Assembly: GCF_900090045.1 (NCBI RefSeq)
Contig: NC_041783.1
Location: forward strand, 894,001 to 958,000
Length of the DNA stretch: 64,000 nucleotides
Direction of reading: 5' to 3'
Origin: Plasmodium malariae
Taxonomy: Eukaryota > Apicomplexa > Aconoidasida > Haemosporida > Plasmodiidae
The translations under genes were made by a program, and so were the position numbers. This document shows positions 33,526 to 46,800 of the stretch, one piece after another. Numbering within the stretch: the first letter of the stretch is position 1; each line of letters begins with the position of its first letter. The notes under the pieces are model-generated. The model saw only the letters and a list, made by a program, of their open reading frames with translations, had not been told where the DNA came from and did no database searches.

Positions 33526-36500
33526 TTAGAATATTTCCGTTTTGGCTTTAATTATTTTTTCCTCTTCTTCTTTCAACTTTTCCACGTCCTGCAAACGTAT
33601 CAATTGTTTAAGTTGAAAAAATAAATTATTTACCTTATAAATATTTTCGTAGTAAAATAAAATAAAAAAAATAAAGGGGATAATGAATGTTCTGTTTACC
33701 TTATCATTAACACTTAATGATATAACTTTATTACAAATTTTCACAAAATCTTCACGCGTATTTACTTTCCCGTTCGACTGTATTTCGAAACATAGCTTAT
33801 TAATCTCCTCTTGTGACAAATATATATAATTCCCATTTTCGTCTAATACGCCGTTAATCATATCTTGTTCTTCGAGCTCTTCCAGCTTTTTTTGTATATC
33901 CTGCATGTATATGGTGTGTACCACATTTACGTTACATGTTCATGTTTATGTGATGTATGCCACATTTACGTGACGTGTTCATATTTTTATGACTCGTGCA
34001 TAAAATATTTTGCAAAAAGTGGGGTAATATCTTTTAGTTATTCTTTTTGATGCCTCTTATTTTATTTTTTTTTTTTTTTTCCTTTTGTACCTCCGTTGTT
34101 GTTTGGAACTTAACTGATAACTCTGTTATATTTACATACTTTTTTAATTTTATAAAATTCAAAAAACAAGACATAAGAACGTCTGACGAAAGCCAGTCGT
34201 CCTCTTGTTTCTTCGATATCATGTGGGACTGCAAAAAAAAAAAAAAAAAAAAGAACATTTGTTGGGGTTACACGTGAGTGAAAATGTGAGTATATATATA
34301 TATATGTATACTCGTGCATCTATACATGCACCCACAAGTTTCTATACACGTAGACGAGTGCATGAACACTTTTGAAGAATCTTTTAAAGACAGATACGCA
34401 CTTTCCACTTCTTGAGCTTCCTTATTTCTCTGTTACTCATTTCAGTCGAATACTAAAAAGGAAAAATAAAGTTTATGCTTGTGATATGTGAGCATTTGAT
34501 ATGTGCATATAATTCGGGCATAAAACAAGGACGAATTTGCAAATGCGCACACGTCTCAGAATATTACACTCAATACGTCCGCGTTAGTTCTGTGCCTTGT
34601 ATATTCAAACATTTGTTCCTTCATCATTATATCTTCATTTTCTCCCTCTTCTGATTCATTTGTTTGATGCCCTGCCCTTCCTTCGTTACTCCTCATTTCT
34701 AAATTTCTCATTAATGAATCTTTTATGTTATCACGCCGGTATCTGGCTTTGTCAAATGGATTTTCACTATCCCCATTGGCTACTTGTACATTTACATAAT
34801 TTTCAAATTTCTCTTTTAAACTATTTTTTTTTATATTTTTTTCAAATAGATCTTTAAGCTCCTCTTTTACATTTTGTTGCAGTTTCTTTACTTCGCACTC
34901 ATTCATACTCGTCTCAAATTTGTATCGCCCCTTTAGGTTTTTAAACTCATAATTTTTAAATTGTTCCCTTGCATCTTCGTTTGATATTCCAACAGTCATT
35001 TGGTTTGACGTTTCGTTTACTGCTTCGTTTACCACTCTACTTGCCTCTTCACCTATCACTTCACTTGCCTCTTCACCTACCACTCCACTTGTCTCTTCAC
35101 CTACCACTCCACTTGTCTCTTCACCTACCACTCCACTTGTCTCTTCACCTACCACTCCACTTGCCTCTTCACCTACCACTCCACTGTCTCTTCACCTACC
35201 ACTCCACTTGTCTCTTCACCTACCACTCCACTTGCCTCTTCACCTACCACTCCACTTGTCTCTTCACCTACCACTCCACTTGTCTCGTCACCTACCACTC
35301 CATTTGCCTCTTCCCTAACTTCCTTGTGTGCACTACTCTTTTTTGTACTATCCTCACTATCATGTATGGTATTTCTTAATACATCTGACTTTTCATCTAT
35401 ACTTATAAAGAATTCCCTTAATTTTTTAATGTGTTTAAGGTTTTTATTACTACCCGAGCTCTTTTTCTTTGAATCATTCCTTGAGTTATCCTTTATGCTG
35501 TCGTTAGAGGTATTTGTACTAATTACATATTTTGAATTATTAATATAAGGTATATCATTAGCAGTTACATAGTCATGTGTTCTTAAAGTAAATTCATCCA
35601 TTTCTTTTTTTTTATCTTCTTTTGCTTTATCTATTTTATTATATTTATCCTCTTCATTCTGTCCCTCATTATTTTCACTTATAATATAAGTACTACTGCT
35701 AGTATTTTCAGTGTATGTCTCAACCTCTTCACCTTCTCTTTTGTTTACATCAACGATGAGACTGCATCTACGCCCTTGACTATTATTGTCTTCCGCTTCT
35801 TCGTAGTCTGGTTTGCTTTTGCTTGATTTGTCTACATCGTTCATATCAATATCGTTTTCATATTTAATATACTTGCTAGGAACTTCATACGTGTTGCCAT
35901 TTTTACTCCTCCTCTTATCTGCATCAATAGTATGATCATGTTTATCCAGTTGATTATTCGTTCCTTCCCTTTTCATGTTGTCTTTTGTGCTTTCATTTGG
36001 TTCGACTACATCATTTACATCATTTACACCATTTATACTATTTATAACATCGATTTCTTTATTTTCAATTATTTTTCTATATGTGTCGTATTTATTGTTA
36101 TTTTTACTCTTCCTTTCATAAGTATCAGTAATATGATCACTACTCTTCTGCTTACTGTATGTATCTTTCTCTTTCTCATAGTCTCTTTCGCCTCTTCTCA
36201 ATGTATCTATTTCATATACGTCCTTAGTTTTGTTACTTTCAATTTCTTTTCTATTAACGTTGTTTATTTTGTTACCTTTACTCTTCCTCTTATCTGCATC
36301 TATAATATGATTGCTACTACTTTGCTTACTGTATGTATCTACCTCTTTGACGTAGTCTCTCTTGATATGTGTTATGTCTTCTGTTCTTTTATTATTTCTT
36401 TTTTGTTCATTTATTTCATAGCACTTTTTGTTACTACCTGTCCTTATAGCTCTTATTCCATCTTCCGTATGAACATCAACCATCTCAATACTTATCTCAT

Positions 36501-39500
36501 CAGCATAATTTTGTGCACTCTCTTTTCTGTTTCTTACTTGGTTTACTCGTTCATTTAGTACTACTATTTTATGACTTTCGTGCATTCTGTTTGGTTCAAG
36601 CGCTTGTCTCGTATCAAGAACTTTGCCTTTTTTTTCCATTTCGTTTGTATCATAATTTGAGTTATTACTTCTCGTTTCTCCCTTATACATACTATCATGA
36701 GCGTCATTCTTACTCTTCCTTTTGTTTGAATCACACACATAGATATGTTTTTCCCCTTTTGAAACTGTATTTTCTTTATTTGCGCTTCCACGTCTTGCAC
36801 TTTCATCTCTTAGACTTATACGCAGGGTACTTTCACCCCTTACACTTTCGACTCTTACACTTTCGACTCTTACACTTTCGTCTCTTACACTTTCGTCTCT
36901 TACACTTTCACCTCTTACACTTTCACCTCTTATACTTTCACCTCTAGTACTTTCACGTCCAGCACTTTCAGATCGAGAACCTTCATCTCCCACGCTTTCA
37001 CTTCTTGTACCTTCTCCTCTTTGACTTTCACATGTAAAACCTTTATCTCTTGTAATTTTTCTTCTGGTACTTTCATCTCTTGCATTTACACGTATAGCGC
37101 TTTCCTCTCTTTCATTTTCACGTCGAGCACCTTCACTTCTTGCACTCTCGGGTCTAGAACCTTCACCTCCTATACTTTCAGGTCTAGTACTTTCATCTCT
37201 TGATCTTTCATCGCTTGTACTTTCACGTCTAACGCTTTCATCTATTGCACTCACACGTTGAGTATCTTCATCTATTGCACTCACCCTTCGACTACCTTCA
37301 TCTATTGCACTCACACGTTTATTATTTGCATCTATTGCACTCACACGTTTATTATTTTCATCTATTGCACTCACACGTTTATTATTTTCATCTATTGCAC
37401 TCACACGTTTATTATTTTCATTTATTGCACTCACCCTTCGACTACCTTCATCTATTGCACTTACACGCCGAGTATCTTCATCTATTGCACTCACACGTCT
37501 AGTATCTTCATCTATTGCACTCACACGTCGAGTATCTTCATCTATTGTACTTATACGTCTATTATTTTCATCTATTGCATTTACACGTCTATTATTTTCA
37601 TCTATTGCACTTACACGTCTAGTATCTTTATCTATTGCACTCACCCTTCGACTACCTTCATCTATTGCACTTACACGTCTAGTATCTTCATCTATTGCAC
37701 TCACACGTCGACTACCTTGATTTATTGCACTCACACGTCGACTACCTTGATTTATTGCACTTACACTTCGAGTATCTTCATCTATTGCACTCACCCGTCT
37801 ATTATTTTCATCTATTACACTCACACGTCTAGTATCTTCATCTGTTGCATTTACACGTCGACTACCTTCATCTATTGTACTTATACGTCTATTATTTTCA
37901 TCTATTGCATTTACACGTCTATTATTTTCATCTATTGCACTCACACGTTTATTATTTTCATCTATTGCACTTACACGTCGACTACCTTCATCTATTGCAC
38001 TCACACGTCGACTACCTTCATCTATTGCATTTACACGTCGAGTATCTTCATCTATTGCACTTACACGTCTAGTATCTTTATCTACTACACTCACCCTTCG
38101 ACTACCTTCATCTATTGCACTTACACGTCGACTACCTTCATTTATTGCACTTACACGTCGACTACCTTCATCTATTGCACTTACACGTCGACTACCTTCA
38201 TCTATTGCACTCACCCTTCGACTACCTTCATCTATTGCACTTACACGCCGAGTATCTTCATCTATTGCACTTACACGTCTAGTATCTTTATCTATTGCAC
38301 TCACCCTTCGACTACCTTCATCTATTGCACTTACACGCCGAGTATCTTCATCTATTGCACTCACACGTCGAATACCTTCATTTATTGCACTCACACGTCG
38401 ACTACCTTCATTTATTGCACTTACACTCCGAGTATCTTCATCTATTGCACTCACCCTTCGACTACCTTCATCTATTGCACTCACACGTCTAGTATCTTCA
38501 TCTATTGCACTCACACGTCGAGTACCTTCATCTATTGTACTTATACGTCTATTATTTTCATTTATTGCACTCACCCTTCGACTACCTTCATCTATTGCAC
38601 TTACACGCCGAGTATTTTCATCTATTGCACTCACCCGTCTATTATTTTCATCTATTACACTCACACGTCTAGTATCTTCATCTGTTGCATTTACACGTCG
38701 ACTACCTTCATCTATTGTACTTATACGTCTATTATTTTCATCTATTGCATTTACACGTCTATTATTTTCATCTATTGCACTCACACGTTGAGTATCTTCA
38801 TCTATTGCACTCACCCGTCTATTATTTTCATCTATTACACTCACACGTCTAGTATCTTCATCTATTGCACTCACACGTCGAGTACCTTCATCTATTGTAC
38901 TTATACGTCTATTATTTTCATCTATTGCACTCACACGTTTATTATTTTCATCTATTGCACTCACACGTTTATTATTTTCATCTATTGCACTCACACGTTT
39001 ATTATTTTCATCTATTGCACTCACACGTTTATTATTTTCATTTATTGCACTCACCCTTCGACTACCTTCATCTATTGCACTTACACGCCGAGTATCTTCA
39101 TCTATTGCACTTACACGTCTAGTATCTTCATCTATTGCATTTACACGTCTATTATTTTCATCTATTGCACTCACACGTTGAGTATCTTCATCTATTGCAC
39201 TCACCCGTCTATTATTTTCATCTATTACACTCACCCGTCTATTATTTTCATCTATTACACTCACACGTCTAGTATCTTCATCTGTTGCATTTACACGTCG
39301 ACTACCTTCATCTATTGCACTCACACGTCTAGTATCTTCATCTATTGCACTCACACGTTTATTATTTTCATCTATTGCACTCACACGTTTATTATTTTCA
39401 TTTATTGCACTCACCCTTCGACTACCTTCATCTATTGCACTCACACGTCGACTACCTTCATCTATTGCATTTACACGTCGAGTATCTTCATCTATTGTAC

Positions 39501-42500
39501 TTTCACGTCGAGTATCTTCATCTATTGCACTTACACGTCTAGTATCTTTATCTATTGCACTCACACGTCGACTACCTTCATCTATTGCACTCACACGTCG
39601 ACTACCTTCATCTATTGCACTTACACGTCGACTACCTTCATTTATTGCACTTACACGTCGACTACCTTCATCTATTGCACTCACACGTCGACTACCTTCA
39701 TCTATTGCATTTACACGTCGAGTATCTTCATCTATTGTACTTTCACGTCGAGTATCTTCATCTATTGCACTTACACGTCTAGTATCTTTATCTATTGCAC
39801 TTACACGTCGAGCACCTTCACCTCCTTCACTTTTACGTCTTGAACTATCACTTCTTGTACTTTCATCTCTTGAACTTTCGTCCCTTGCATTTTTACGGCT
39901 TGCACTTTCATATCTTGCACTTTCACTTTCTTCACTTTCATCTTTTGCACTTACACGTCTAGCAATTTCATCTCCTGCACTTTCACATAGAGCAACTTCA
40001 TCTCTCGCATTTACGCTTCGGGTCCTTTCATCTCTTGTACTGTCAAGTCGAAAACCTTCGCCTGTTTCACTTACACATCCAGTACTTTGAGATCGAGAAT
40101 CTTCCCTTCCAATACTTTCATCTCTTGTACTTTTACGTCTAGCATTTTCGTTTGTTGCACCTTCATCTCTTGCATTTTCACCTCTTACACTTGCACATTG
40201 AGTACTTTCATATCTAGCACTTTTACCTGCTGCAACTTCACCCCCTTCGAAAGAGGCACTGACAACTGCTTCTTCCTTACTGTTTCTCATCTCATTTACA
40301 TGAACAGATTTGTCAATAGAATTTCTCTTTTGGCTAGTCGTATCCTGAATATGATCACTTGTTTTTTCCTTTCTTTTAAGTGAAAACGAGTTTATATTTG
40401 TTTTTTCTTCATCATAAAATTTATCAGAATAATAATTTTTAGAGTTTTCATTTTCCCTATCATCTGAGATATTCTTCTCTTTTGATAAAGAATAAGAATC
40501 CTTTTCTTCGTATTTTTTTATATCATTTATTATTTCATCTATATAATCCTTGTGGGCATTATTCAAATTATTAACTGCAATGTTTTTCTCTAATTTGTCT
40601 ATTTGCCCTTCATTTTTCTGAACGCTCTTTCTGTAACCATAAAACAGGTTTTGCACTAGGCTCACAATAGAGAAATTAGTGCTTCTACCGTTACCACTGC
40701 TACCATTTTTGCCGCTGCTTTTACTGCTGCTATCGTTATTGCCGCTTCTACTGCTTCTATCGTTATTGCCGCTTCTACTGCTGCTATCATTATTGCCGCT
40801 TCTACTGCTGCTATCATTATTGCCGCTTCTACTGCTGCTACCGTTATTGCCGCTTATACTGATGCTATCGTTATTGCCGCTTCTACTGCTGATATAGTTT
40901 TTTCCGCTTTTATTGCTACTATCTTTGTTAACATTATGGTCATTCTCCATTGATGCATTTCCATTTTCTGCACAATTTTCTTCTGAACGGTTCACTGGTG
41001 TTACGGTGCCTTCCATTACATCCTTTAGTCGATCATTCATCCAGGAGCAATTAAAATAGCTTGTATTTGTTTTTACTTCCTTATCTTCGAGGCAAGCAGT
41101 ATTCATATTATATTTATTATTGCTTGCATTTTCTTCTCGTTCAGTAAAATCTGCAGAGTATATATTGTTTTCTTCATTCCTTTCGCTGTGACAACTAAGG
41201 GTTAAACTATCGTACATATTAACGCTAACCTTAAGAACTATTTCTCTACTATCATCTGATTCGTTTATTATTGTTTTCTTTATTTTGCTATGCTTCTTCA
41301 TCTCTGAAATTGTTTTTGTATGTGTTACCATCTCCATCTTCATTTTCTCCATCTTCATTTTCTCCATCTTCATTTTCTCCATCTTCATTTTCTCCATCTT
41401 CATTTTCTTCTTTTTCTTCTTCTTCTTCTTCTTCTTCTTCTTATTTTCAAATATTTCCCTCGTTTCGTTATTAAAGTTCGAAACATCACCTAGACTGGTA
41501 AGCTCTTTGCATTTAGGACTGTCCGTTGGACTGCTTGATATCATCTTATCATTAGAGAAGTAATTCGTAGAATTTTTTTTTTTTACCATTTCATTCTTAA
41601 GTACATATGCTGAACTTTTAATTCCGCTTGTTAACAAATCTTCCTCAGTAGTACATATTTCATTACTAATATTTGCTGACTTTCTTAAAACTTTATCATT
41701 AGGCTTGTTTTCTCCTTTATCGCATTTACAACTGGTAGACTTTGCACTAAGCACATTTATATCGTCCTCAATTTTACTACTCTCTTCTTTGTTTAAAATT
41801 TTATGTAATTCTCTGTCTATTATTAGTAATTCCCCTTTAATATATTCCAACCCTTCATTTAATTTTAAGTAAGTATATATTTTTTTTTTTTCTTTTTTGC
41901 TGACTTGGTCAGAATTATTTATTTCACTCCTACTGTAAATCTCATCTTCCGAATCATTAAAACTTTCTAAATATTCCTTGCTATTTAAAGATATTTGTTC
42001 AATGTTAAAATGCTCTTCTCTTTCATTCTCTTTTCCACTGTTTGGAAAGGAGTTTTCCTTTCCTACTCTTCTTACATTCCTGTGATAATAGAAAGGGGGT
42101 AGAGAAGAAAAGAAAAAAAAAAAAAAAAAATCAGCCATAAAATATAGTACATAAAAAAGTTATGTAAATTTTAGCTATTCGGAAAGATACATAACTTCTG
42201 CAATGTTAAGAAGCGTGTTATGGGGGTATACATGTGTGCAAACACACAAGAGTGAGTATATATTTGTGTATATTTATATATTTACATATATTTGTGTATA
42301 TTTAAATGTTTATATATACATTTGTATATATTTACATGTTTATGCATTTACGTCCCCTTTGTGCGAACGCAGTAACTTGGACTGCCAGAGCAGGTACTTC
42401 AAGCTTACCTAATGAAGTAGGTGGAAAGGAAGACCAACAAGACGTTTATAAGTACAAACGTAATACTTGCATTAAGAGAAAGCTCTATTTTAAAAAAATC

Positions 42501-42524
42501 AAAAAAAGTTGATGACTTATTCAT
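33526..42524 (-). CDS. giant repeat protein with ER-anchor-like N-terminus and C-terminal DDRGK1/UFBP1 domain, six exons, one frameshift
   Basis: Minus-strand exons: 42524-42409, 42079 to about 34577 (or 34568), 34452-34402, 34228-34091, 33900-33700 and 33588-33526; all phases agree, total about 2,690 residues. Exon 1 (38 codons) encodes a hydrophobic segment (FVLINVLLVFLSTYFI) followed by basic residues. The C-terminal ~110 residues, over three exons, match DDRGK1: SCFLNFIKLKKYVNITELS, INGVLDENGNYIYLSQEEI (human GVIDDRGKFIYITPEEL) and QSNGKVNTREDFVKICNKVI. DDRGK1 is an ER-membrane adaptor for UFM1 ligation and ER-phagy, with an N-terminal anchor, charged middle and this winged-helix end. The middle here is hugely expanded: about 85 copies of a 10-residue repeat plus other arrays. 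One base is missing in a 24-bp repeat unit near 35184, so the frame breaks (stop at 35173) and resumes in the next frame. UFM1-pathway function is inference. The apparent ATG at 42138 reads through the T-rich acceptor tract and was rejected. Confidence 0.78.
35040..35310 (-). repeat. 24-bp coding repeat (VGEETSGV) with a one-base slip
   Basis: About eleven units encode VGEETSGV or VGEEASGV on the minus strand. The unit at about 35175-35197 is 23 bp instead of 24 (plus strand: ccactgtctc where its neighbours have ccacttgtctc). This shifts the reading frame of the DDRGK1-like gene. Confidence 0.88.
37225..39810 (-). repeat. 30-bp coding repeat array (RRVSAIDExx), about 85 copies
   Basis: A 2.6-kb array of perfectly 30-bp units encodes RRVSAIDE plus DT, GS or NN on the minus strand. 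Variants are RRVNAIDE, RRISTIDE, KRVSAIDE and RRVSVIDE. Blocks of several units recur in the same order at distant places, which shows duplication of multi-unit segments. Flanking DNA on both sides holds more degenerate SARDEST-type 10-residue units. The complementary strand is also open (a Thr/Ile/Tyr-rich frame over the whole array) but only because 30 is a multiple of 3. Confidence 0.93.
40690..40910 (-). repeat. 27-bp coding repeat (SGNNDSSSR)
   Basis: About seven in-frame 27-bp units near the N-terminal side of the DDRGK1-like protein encode SGNNDSSSR, with variants SGNNGSSSR and SGKNGSSG. Confidence 0.82.
41336..41440 (-). repeat. 15-bp coding repeat (MKMEK) next to a Lys tract
   Basis: Five 15-bp units encode MKMEK on the minus strand and follow a run of about a dozen AAG-type lysine codons (41405-41440). 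They are in frame in the DDRGK1-like gene. Confidence 0.82.
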
Positions 42525-42715
42525 TTTAAAGAGCAACCTTCAGTTTTTATACATGCGTCTGCAGGAAGACCACATTTTTAAATATAAACATATGTATACG
42601 TACGTATATGTAGGCACATATATATAGATAAATATACGTACATACATACGTATACATGCATATACATTTGCATATACATTTACATATACATTTACATATA
42701 CATTTACATATACAA

Positions 42716-42784
<69 letters not shown>

Positions 42785-43741
42785 CATTTACATATACATT
42801 TACATATACATTTACATATACATTTACATATACATTTACATATACATTTACTTATACATATGCATACATATATATGCATAAGTAAGCATGTGTGTAAAAT
42901 GCCCTGTTCAACCTTTGCATAAGGTGTCTTTCAAAAGCTCAAATGATATTGCAGACATTAAAAATATTTATTAACATAATTAAACAAGATTTTTTTTTTT
43001 TTTTTTCTTTAAATTTGAAAAGGCTTTTCAAATATTCTTTTATGAGAAACATGATGCTCTTTTAAAAAAGGAGCTGGCCTCTGGAAAATAATAAAATTCG
43101 ATGGGCCTCGATAATTAGCAAAATAGGAAAAAATAAGAAAAAAAAAGGAAAAACAAAAAAAAAAATATTAAGCGCACTAACAATAACACTAACACTAACA
43201 CTGTTGGAGTTGCAGCGATGGCATTAGAATTTGCGCAAGCCTATCATCATATCATATGTAAAAATTGCATACGTATGTGTATACGTGTATTTTTCTTAAC
43301 ATCCGTAATTTCTTTTCCCTTAAATTTGCAAAGTTTCTCATTAAATATTGAACTTTCATCTACTGTTAATTATATTCCATTTGTTTCTTTTCCAGAAATG
43401 ACTATGTTTAAAAATTATGTCTTTTTTTTTTTTTTTTTTTTTTTTTTTCCTTTTCGCGTAAATGTAGATGAGCATACCAGAATAACACGCACATGTGCAT
43501 ATTTAACAAAAAAAAAAAAAAAAAAATTACATTAAAAAATATGACTTTTTGTGTATATTTGTATACATGTATATTCAAAATTATGAATGTCCGTCCATTC
43601 ACATGCTTGTACACTCATACATAATTTACAAATATTCACACTACTATTTTACCGGAAGGAGCGAACATGTGTATGTATACAGGAGTGAACATATGAGCAC
43701 GGTAGAAAATTGTATACACACACATGTCTAAATATATGCAA

Positions 43742-43773
<32 letters not shown>

Positions 43774-43800
43774 GTATATAAACACACATGTATGCACCAG
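42525..43800. other. intergenic region upstream of the DDRGK1-like gene
   Basis: It contains a 12-bp minisatellite (42660-42850), T tracts (42990-43006, 43422-43448), an A tract (43509-43526) and a (TA)n tract (43745-43767). It lies between the start of one minus-strand gene and the stop of the next, so it should include a promoter and a 3' UTR. No coding block is visible. Confidence 0.6.
42660..42850. repeat. 12-bp minisatellite (catatacattta)
   Basis: About sixteen units of catatacattta, with catata-only slips in the middle. It lies about 130 bp upstream of the DDRGK1-like start codon on that gene's 5' side. Confidence 0.88.
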
Positions 43801-46800
43801 TCACATATGAACCCTCTTTGTCGTTCTTTGTTTTAAATACTCAGTAACTTCTATCAACTCGTTGTTTTCATTTTTCCAGTAGTTGACTATATATACGGGC
43901 AGCCTCTTCCTCCGCGCAGTTTCATTTTGCATATTTACTTTTTTACCTGCCCACCTTTTTGATAAGTTCATGCCTTTATGTGCACCAAAACACTTTTTTC
44001 CTACTTCCACTTGTGTTGTATTATTTTCTTCCTTTTCTTTATGAAGCCCATGTGCATTTTTCCTTTCCATTTTAGAACCTTTCTTATGATAATATTCCTG
44101 AGCATTTTTATCATCTATTGCTGATTTGTCCAATCTGTTCAACCCTTTTTTCCTTATTTGTTCATATTTTCTAATCCTCCAATTTCTCCTAATAACATCG
44201 TTCATTTTGTTTTCTATAATTTTTGAAATATACTTAGTTCCATAATTTATTTTCGAATTAATTTCCTTGTGCATGTTTTTTAAATAATCACTTGTCTTTT
44301 CTTCTTTTTGCCTTAACATGTCAGGATATATACCAGAATGACTAGTAATTGCACTATGTAAATTTGAAAAAATCTTTTCATGATTATCACTTGTTGAGTA
44401 TTTATTTTCCTCCTCTAATCTATTTAGTACTACACTGGTTATATATTCATTGTTCTTGCTTACTAACTCATATATTTTATTTACAGTTTCGTCCTTTTTT
44501 TGTGCATCCCTTCCGTCGTCCATTATTTTTTGTGCGTTTTCATTAATTATACTTACTAACGTTTTAACTATTTTGCTCTCACTATCATGCATTGTACTTT
44601 TCATACTTGCAATCGTTTTTTCAACTTGCTCACTTATTTCTACTGATACTTTCTCTTTTACATTTGCGCACACCTCCATCAGCTCCTTCGTTACTGCCAA
44701 AGTATGATCGTTAAGCTCCCTCTTTACTGCTGAAGCATGACCGTTCATGTTTTTTAAAAGCGATTCATTTATGTTTATTAGCTGAACCGTGTTTGCTTCC
44801 ACCGAGTCATACACTTTTTTTTGAAACGTGGTTAAGTAAGTTTTTACCATTTCACTAATGTTTTTGTTATTCGTCTTTGCATTCTTTAATAATTTCATTT
44901 CTTTTTGAAAATTATTTGATAGAAACATTTGTTCCTTCATTAATGTGTTAAAGAATTCATTTGTTTTGTGAACTATGGTATCATATTTTATTTCATTATT
45001 TTTTATTATATCTTCACTTATTTTTTGATAAACATTATCGGAATGTATTATTTCTATGTTTTTTTTTTCTTTTTTTTTTTTTATTATTTCGTCATTTAAG
45101 CTAGCTATTACTTCTTCTCGCAACTTGTTCATATTAATTTGTATTTTCTCCTGCACATGTAAGGTAAAATTATTTTCAAGGAAATTCATTTTTTCTATTA
45201 TTATATCTTCAATTCCTTTTTTTTTTTTATTTTCATTATCGATGATATTTCTATTGAAATCATCAAAAGTTTTTTCAATCTTGTTATTCACAGTAGCAGT
45301 GAAGGTATTTTCCAGCATATGCATGCTTTTTTTTAATTCCTCCTTTAAATTTTCCTCTACGGATGTAATGTTTATCCTATCGATGCATTTTTTAACTTCC
45401 ATTGAAATACTTTCTTTCACATATTCATGTGTAATTTCTATTATTTTTTTCATTTCCTCATTTACGTTTTTGTTTGAATGGTCATACATGTTTTGAATCC
45501 TTGTTTCGACTGAATTTTCACTCAAACTGATGTCTATATTTTTCTGCATAGTAATAATATTATTTTTTATTTCTTGGGTTAAATTTTCATTCACACTTTT
45601 GAGTAAAATTTGTGTATTTTTCTGTATTTGGTCATGTAAATTTTCATCAATATTTCTGTTAAGTATATGCATATTTTTAGTCAGCTCTTTATGTATATTT
45701 TCATTTATTTTCTTGTTTAAAAAATCTATATTTTTCACTAATTCTTTGTTAATGTTTTCATTTACTTTGCTATTTATATTACTACCAACTATTTCCATTT
45801 TTCTTTTTAGTTCATCGTTCACATTTTTAAATAAATTATTCTGAACATTGGTCATATTTTCAATCAACTGAGTATTTAATTTATCATCCACATTTTCATT
45901 CACCTTTATATATATTCTTTCTATATTATTTTCTATTTCTTTGTTTATATTTTCATTCAAGGTGTTATTTAAGGAATATATATTTTTTGTTATTTCCTCG
46001 TTAATGTTCCTATGAACATTTTCTTTTATGTTTTCATATGCCATATCTATGTTCTTCTTTATTTCATTGTTAATACATTCATTTATTTTTTCATAAGTAT
46101 AAGAACTATTTAGATTGTTAGCATTCTTTTCCATAATACTGAATAAATTATTTTCAACAAAATGCATTATCTTTTGCTCTATAGCATCTTGCACTCTCTT
46201 GTCTATATTTTTGGACAAATTATTATCTACTGTATTTTTTATAATGCGCGGCACGTCCTTACGAATAAACTCCTTCATTCTTAAAAAATTATTCTTACTG
46301 CTACTGTTCACACTGTTTTGGTAATTACTCTCTTTCTCTTTATGTAAAATTTCCCTCTCCGTTTCTTCCATTCCTCTTTTTGTGTGAAGTTTGCTAGGTG
46401 AAGATTTTGTATATGAGAATATGCCTTTTTTATTACTTGTTAAGGTGAAATGTGAGTCTCCCTTTATTACACTATCATTATGCTTTACGACACCTCTTCC
46501 TAAATCTAGCTTGTGCAGGTCTTCTACCTCCATGTGAAGCTCTTTCATATCAGCGTAATCTTGACAAAGTACAGTCTTGTTATTTATGATACTGTCATTA
46601 TAAATCGAACTGTTGTTTAGGTATTGTGTATTTTTATAATAATTTGGGTTCATATTATACGAATTTTTACTTTTCATATTGTCAAAATTTTGGGTAGATT
46701 TTTCTACCATTTCATCATTTACATTATTCAGAAAATCTAATTTTTTTCCTTTTCCTAGATTAGTACTATTGAACATAGTTTTATTTTTATTGCTGTTCAG

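Noticed and set aside
37258..39843. An 861-codon plus-strand open frame (Thr/Ile/Tyr/Cys-rich repeats)
   Set aside because: It is the complement of the 30-bp coding array of the minus-strand gene. A stop-free 30-bp unit is automatically open over its whole length, and no start context or non-repeat domain supports it.
42079..42138. Start codon at 42138 ([10 protein letters not shown]) for the large minus-strand gene
   Set aside because: The poly-Phe run is the T-rich tract of a splice acceptor ending in cacag at 42080, and a phase-matched upstream exon with a strong donor exists.
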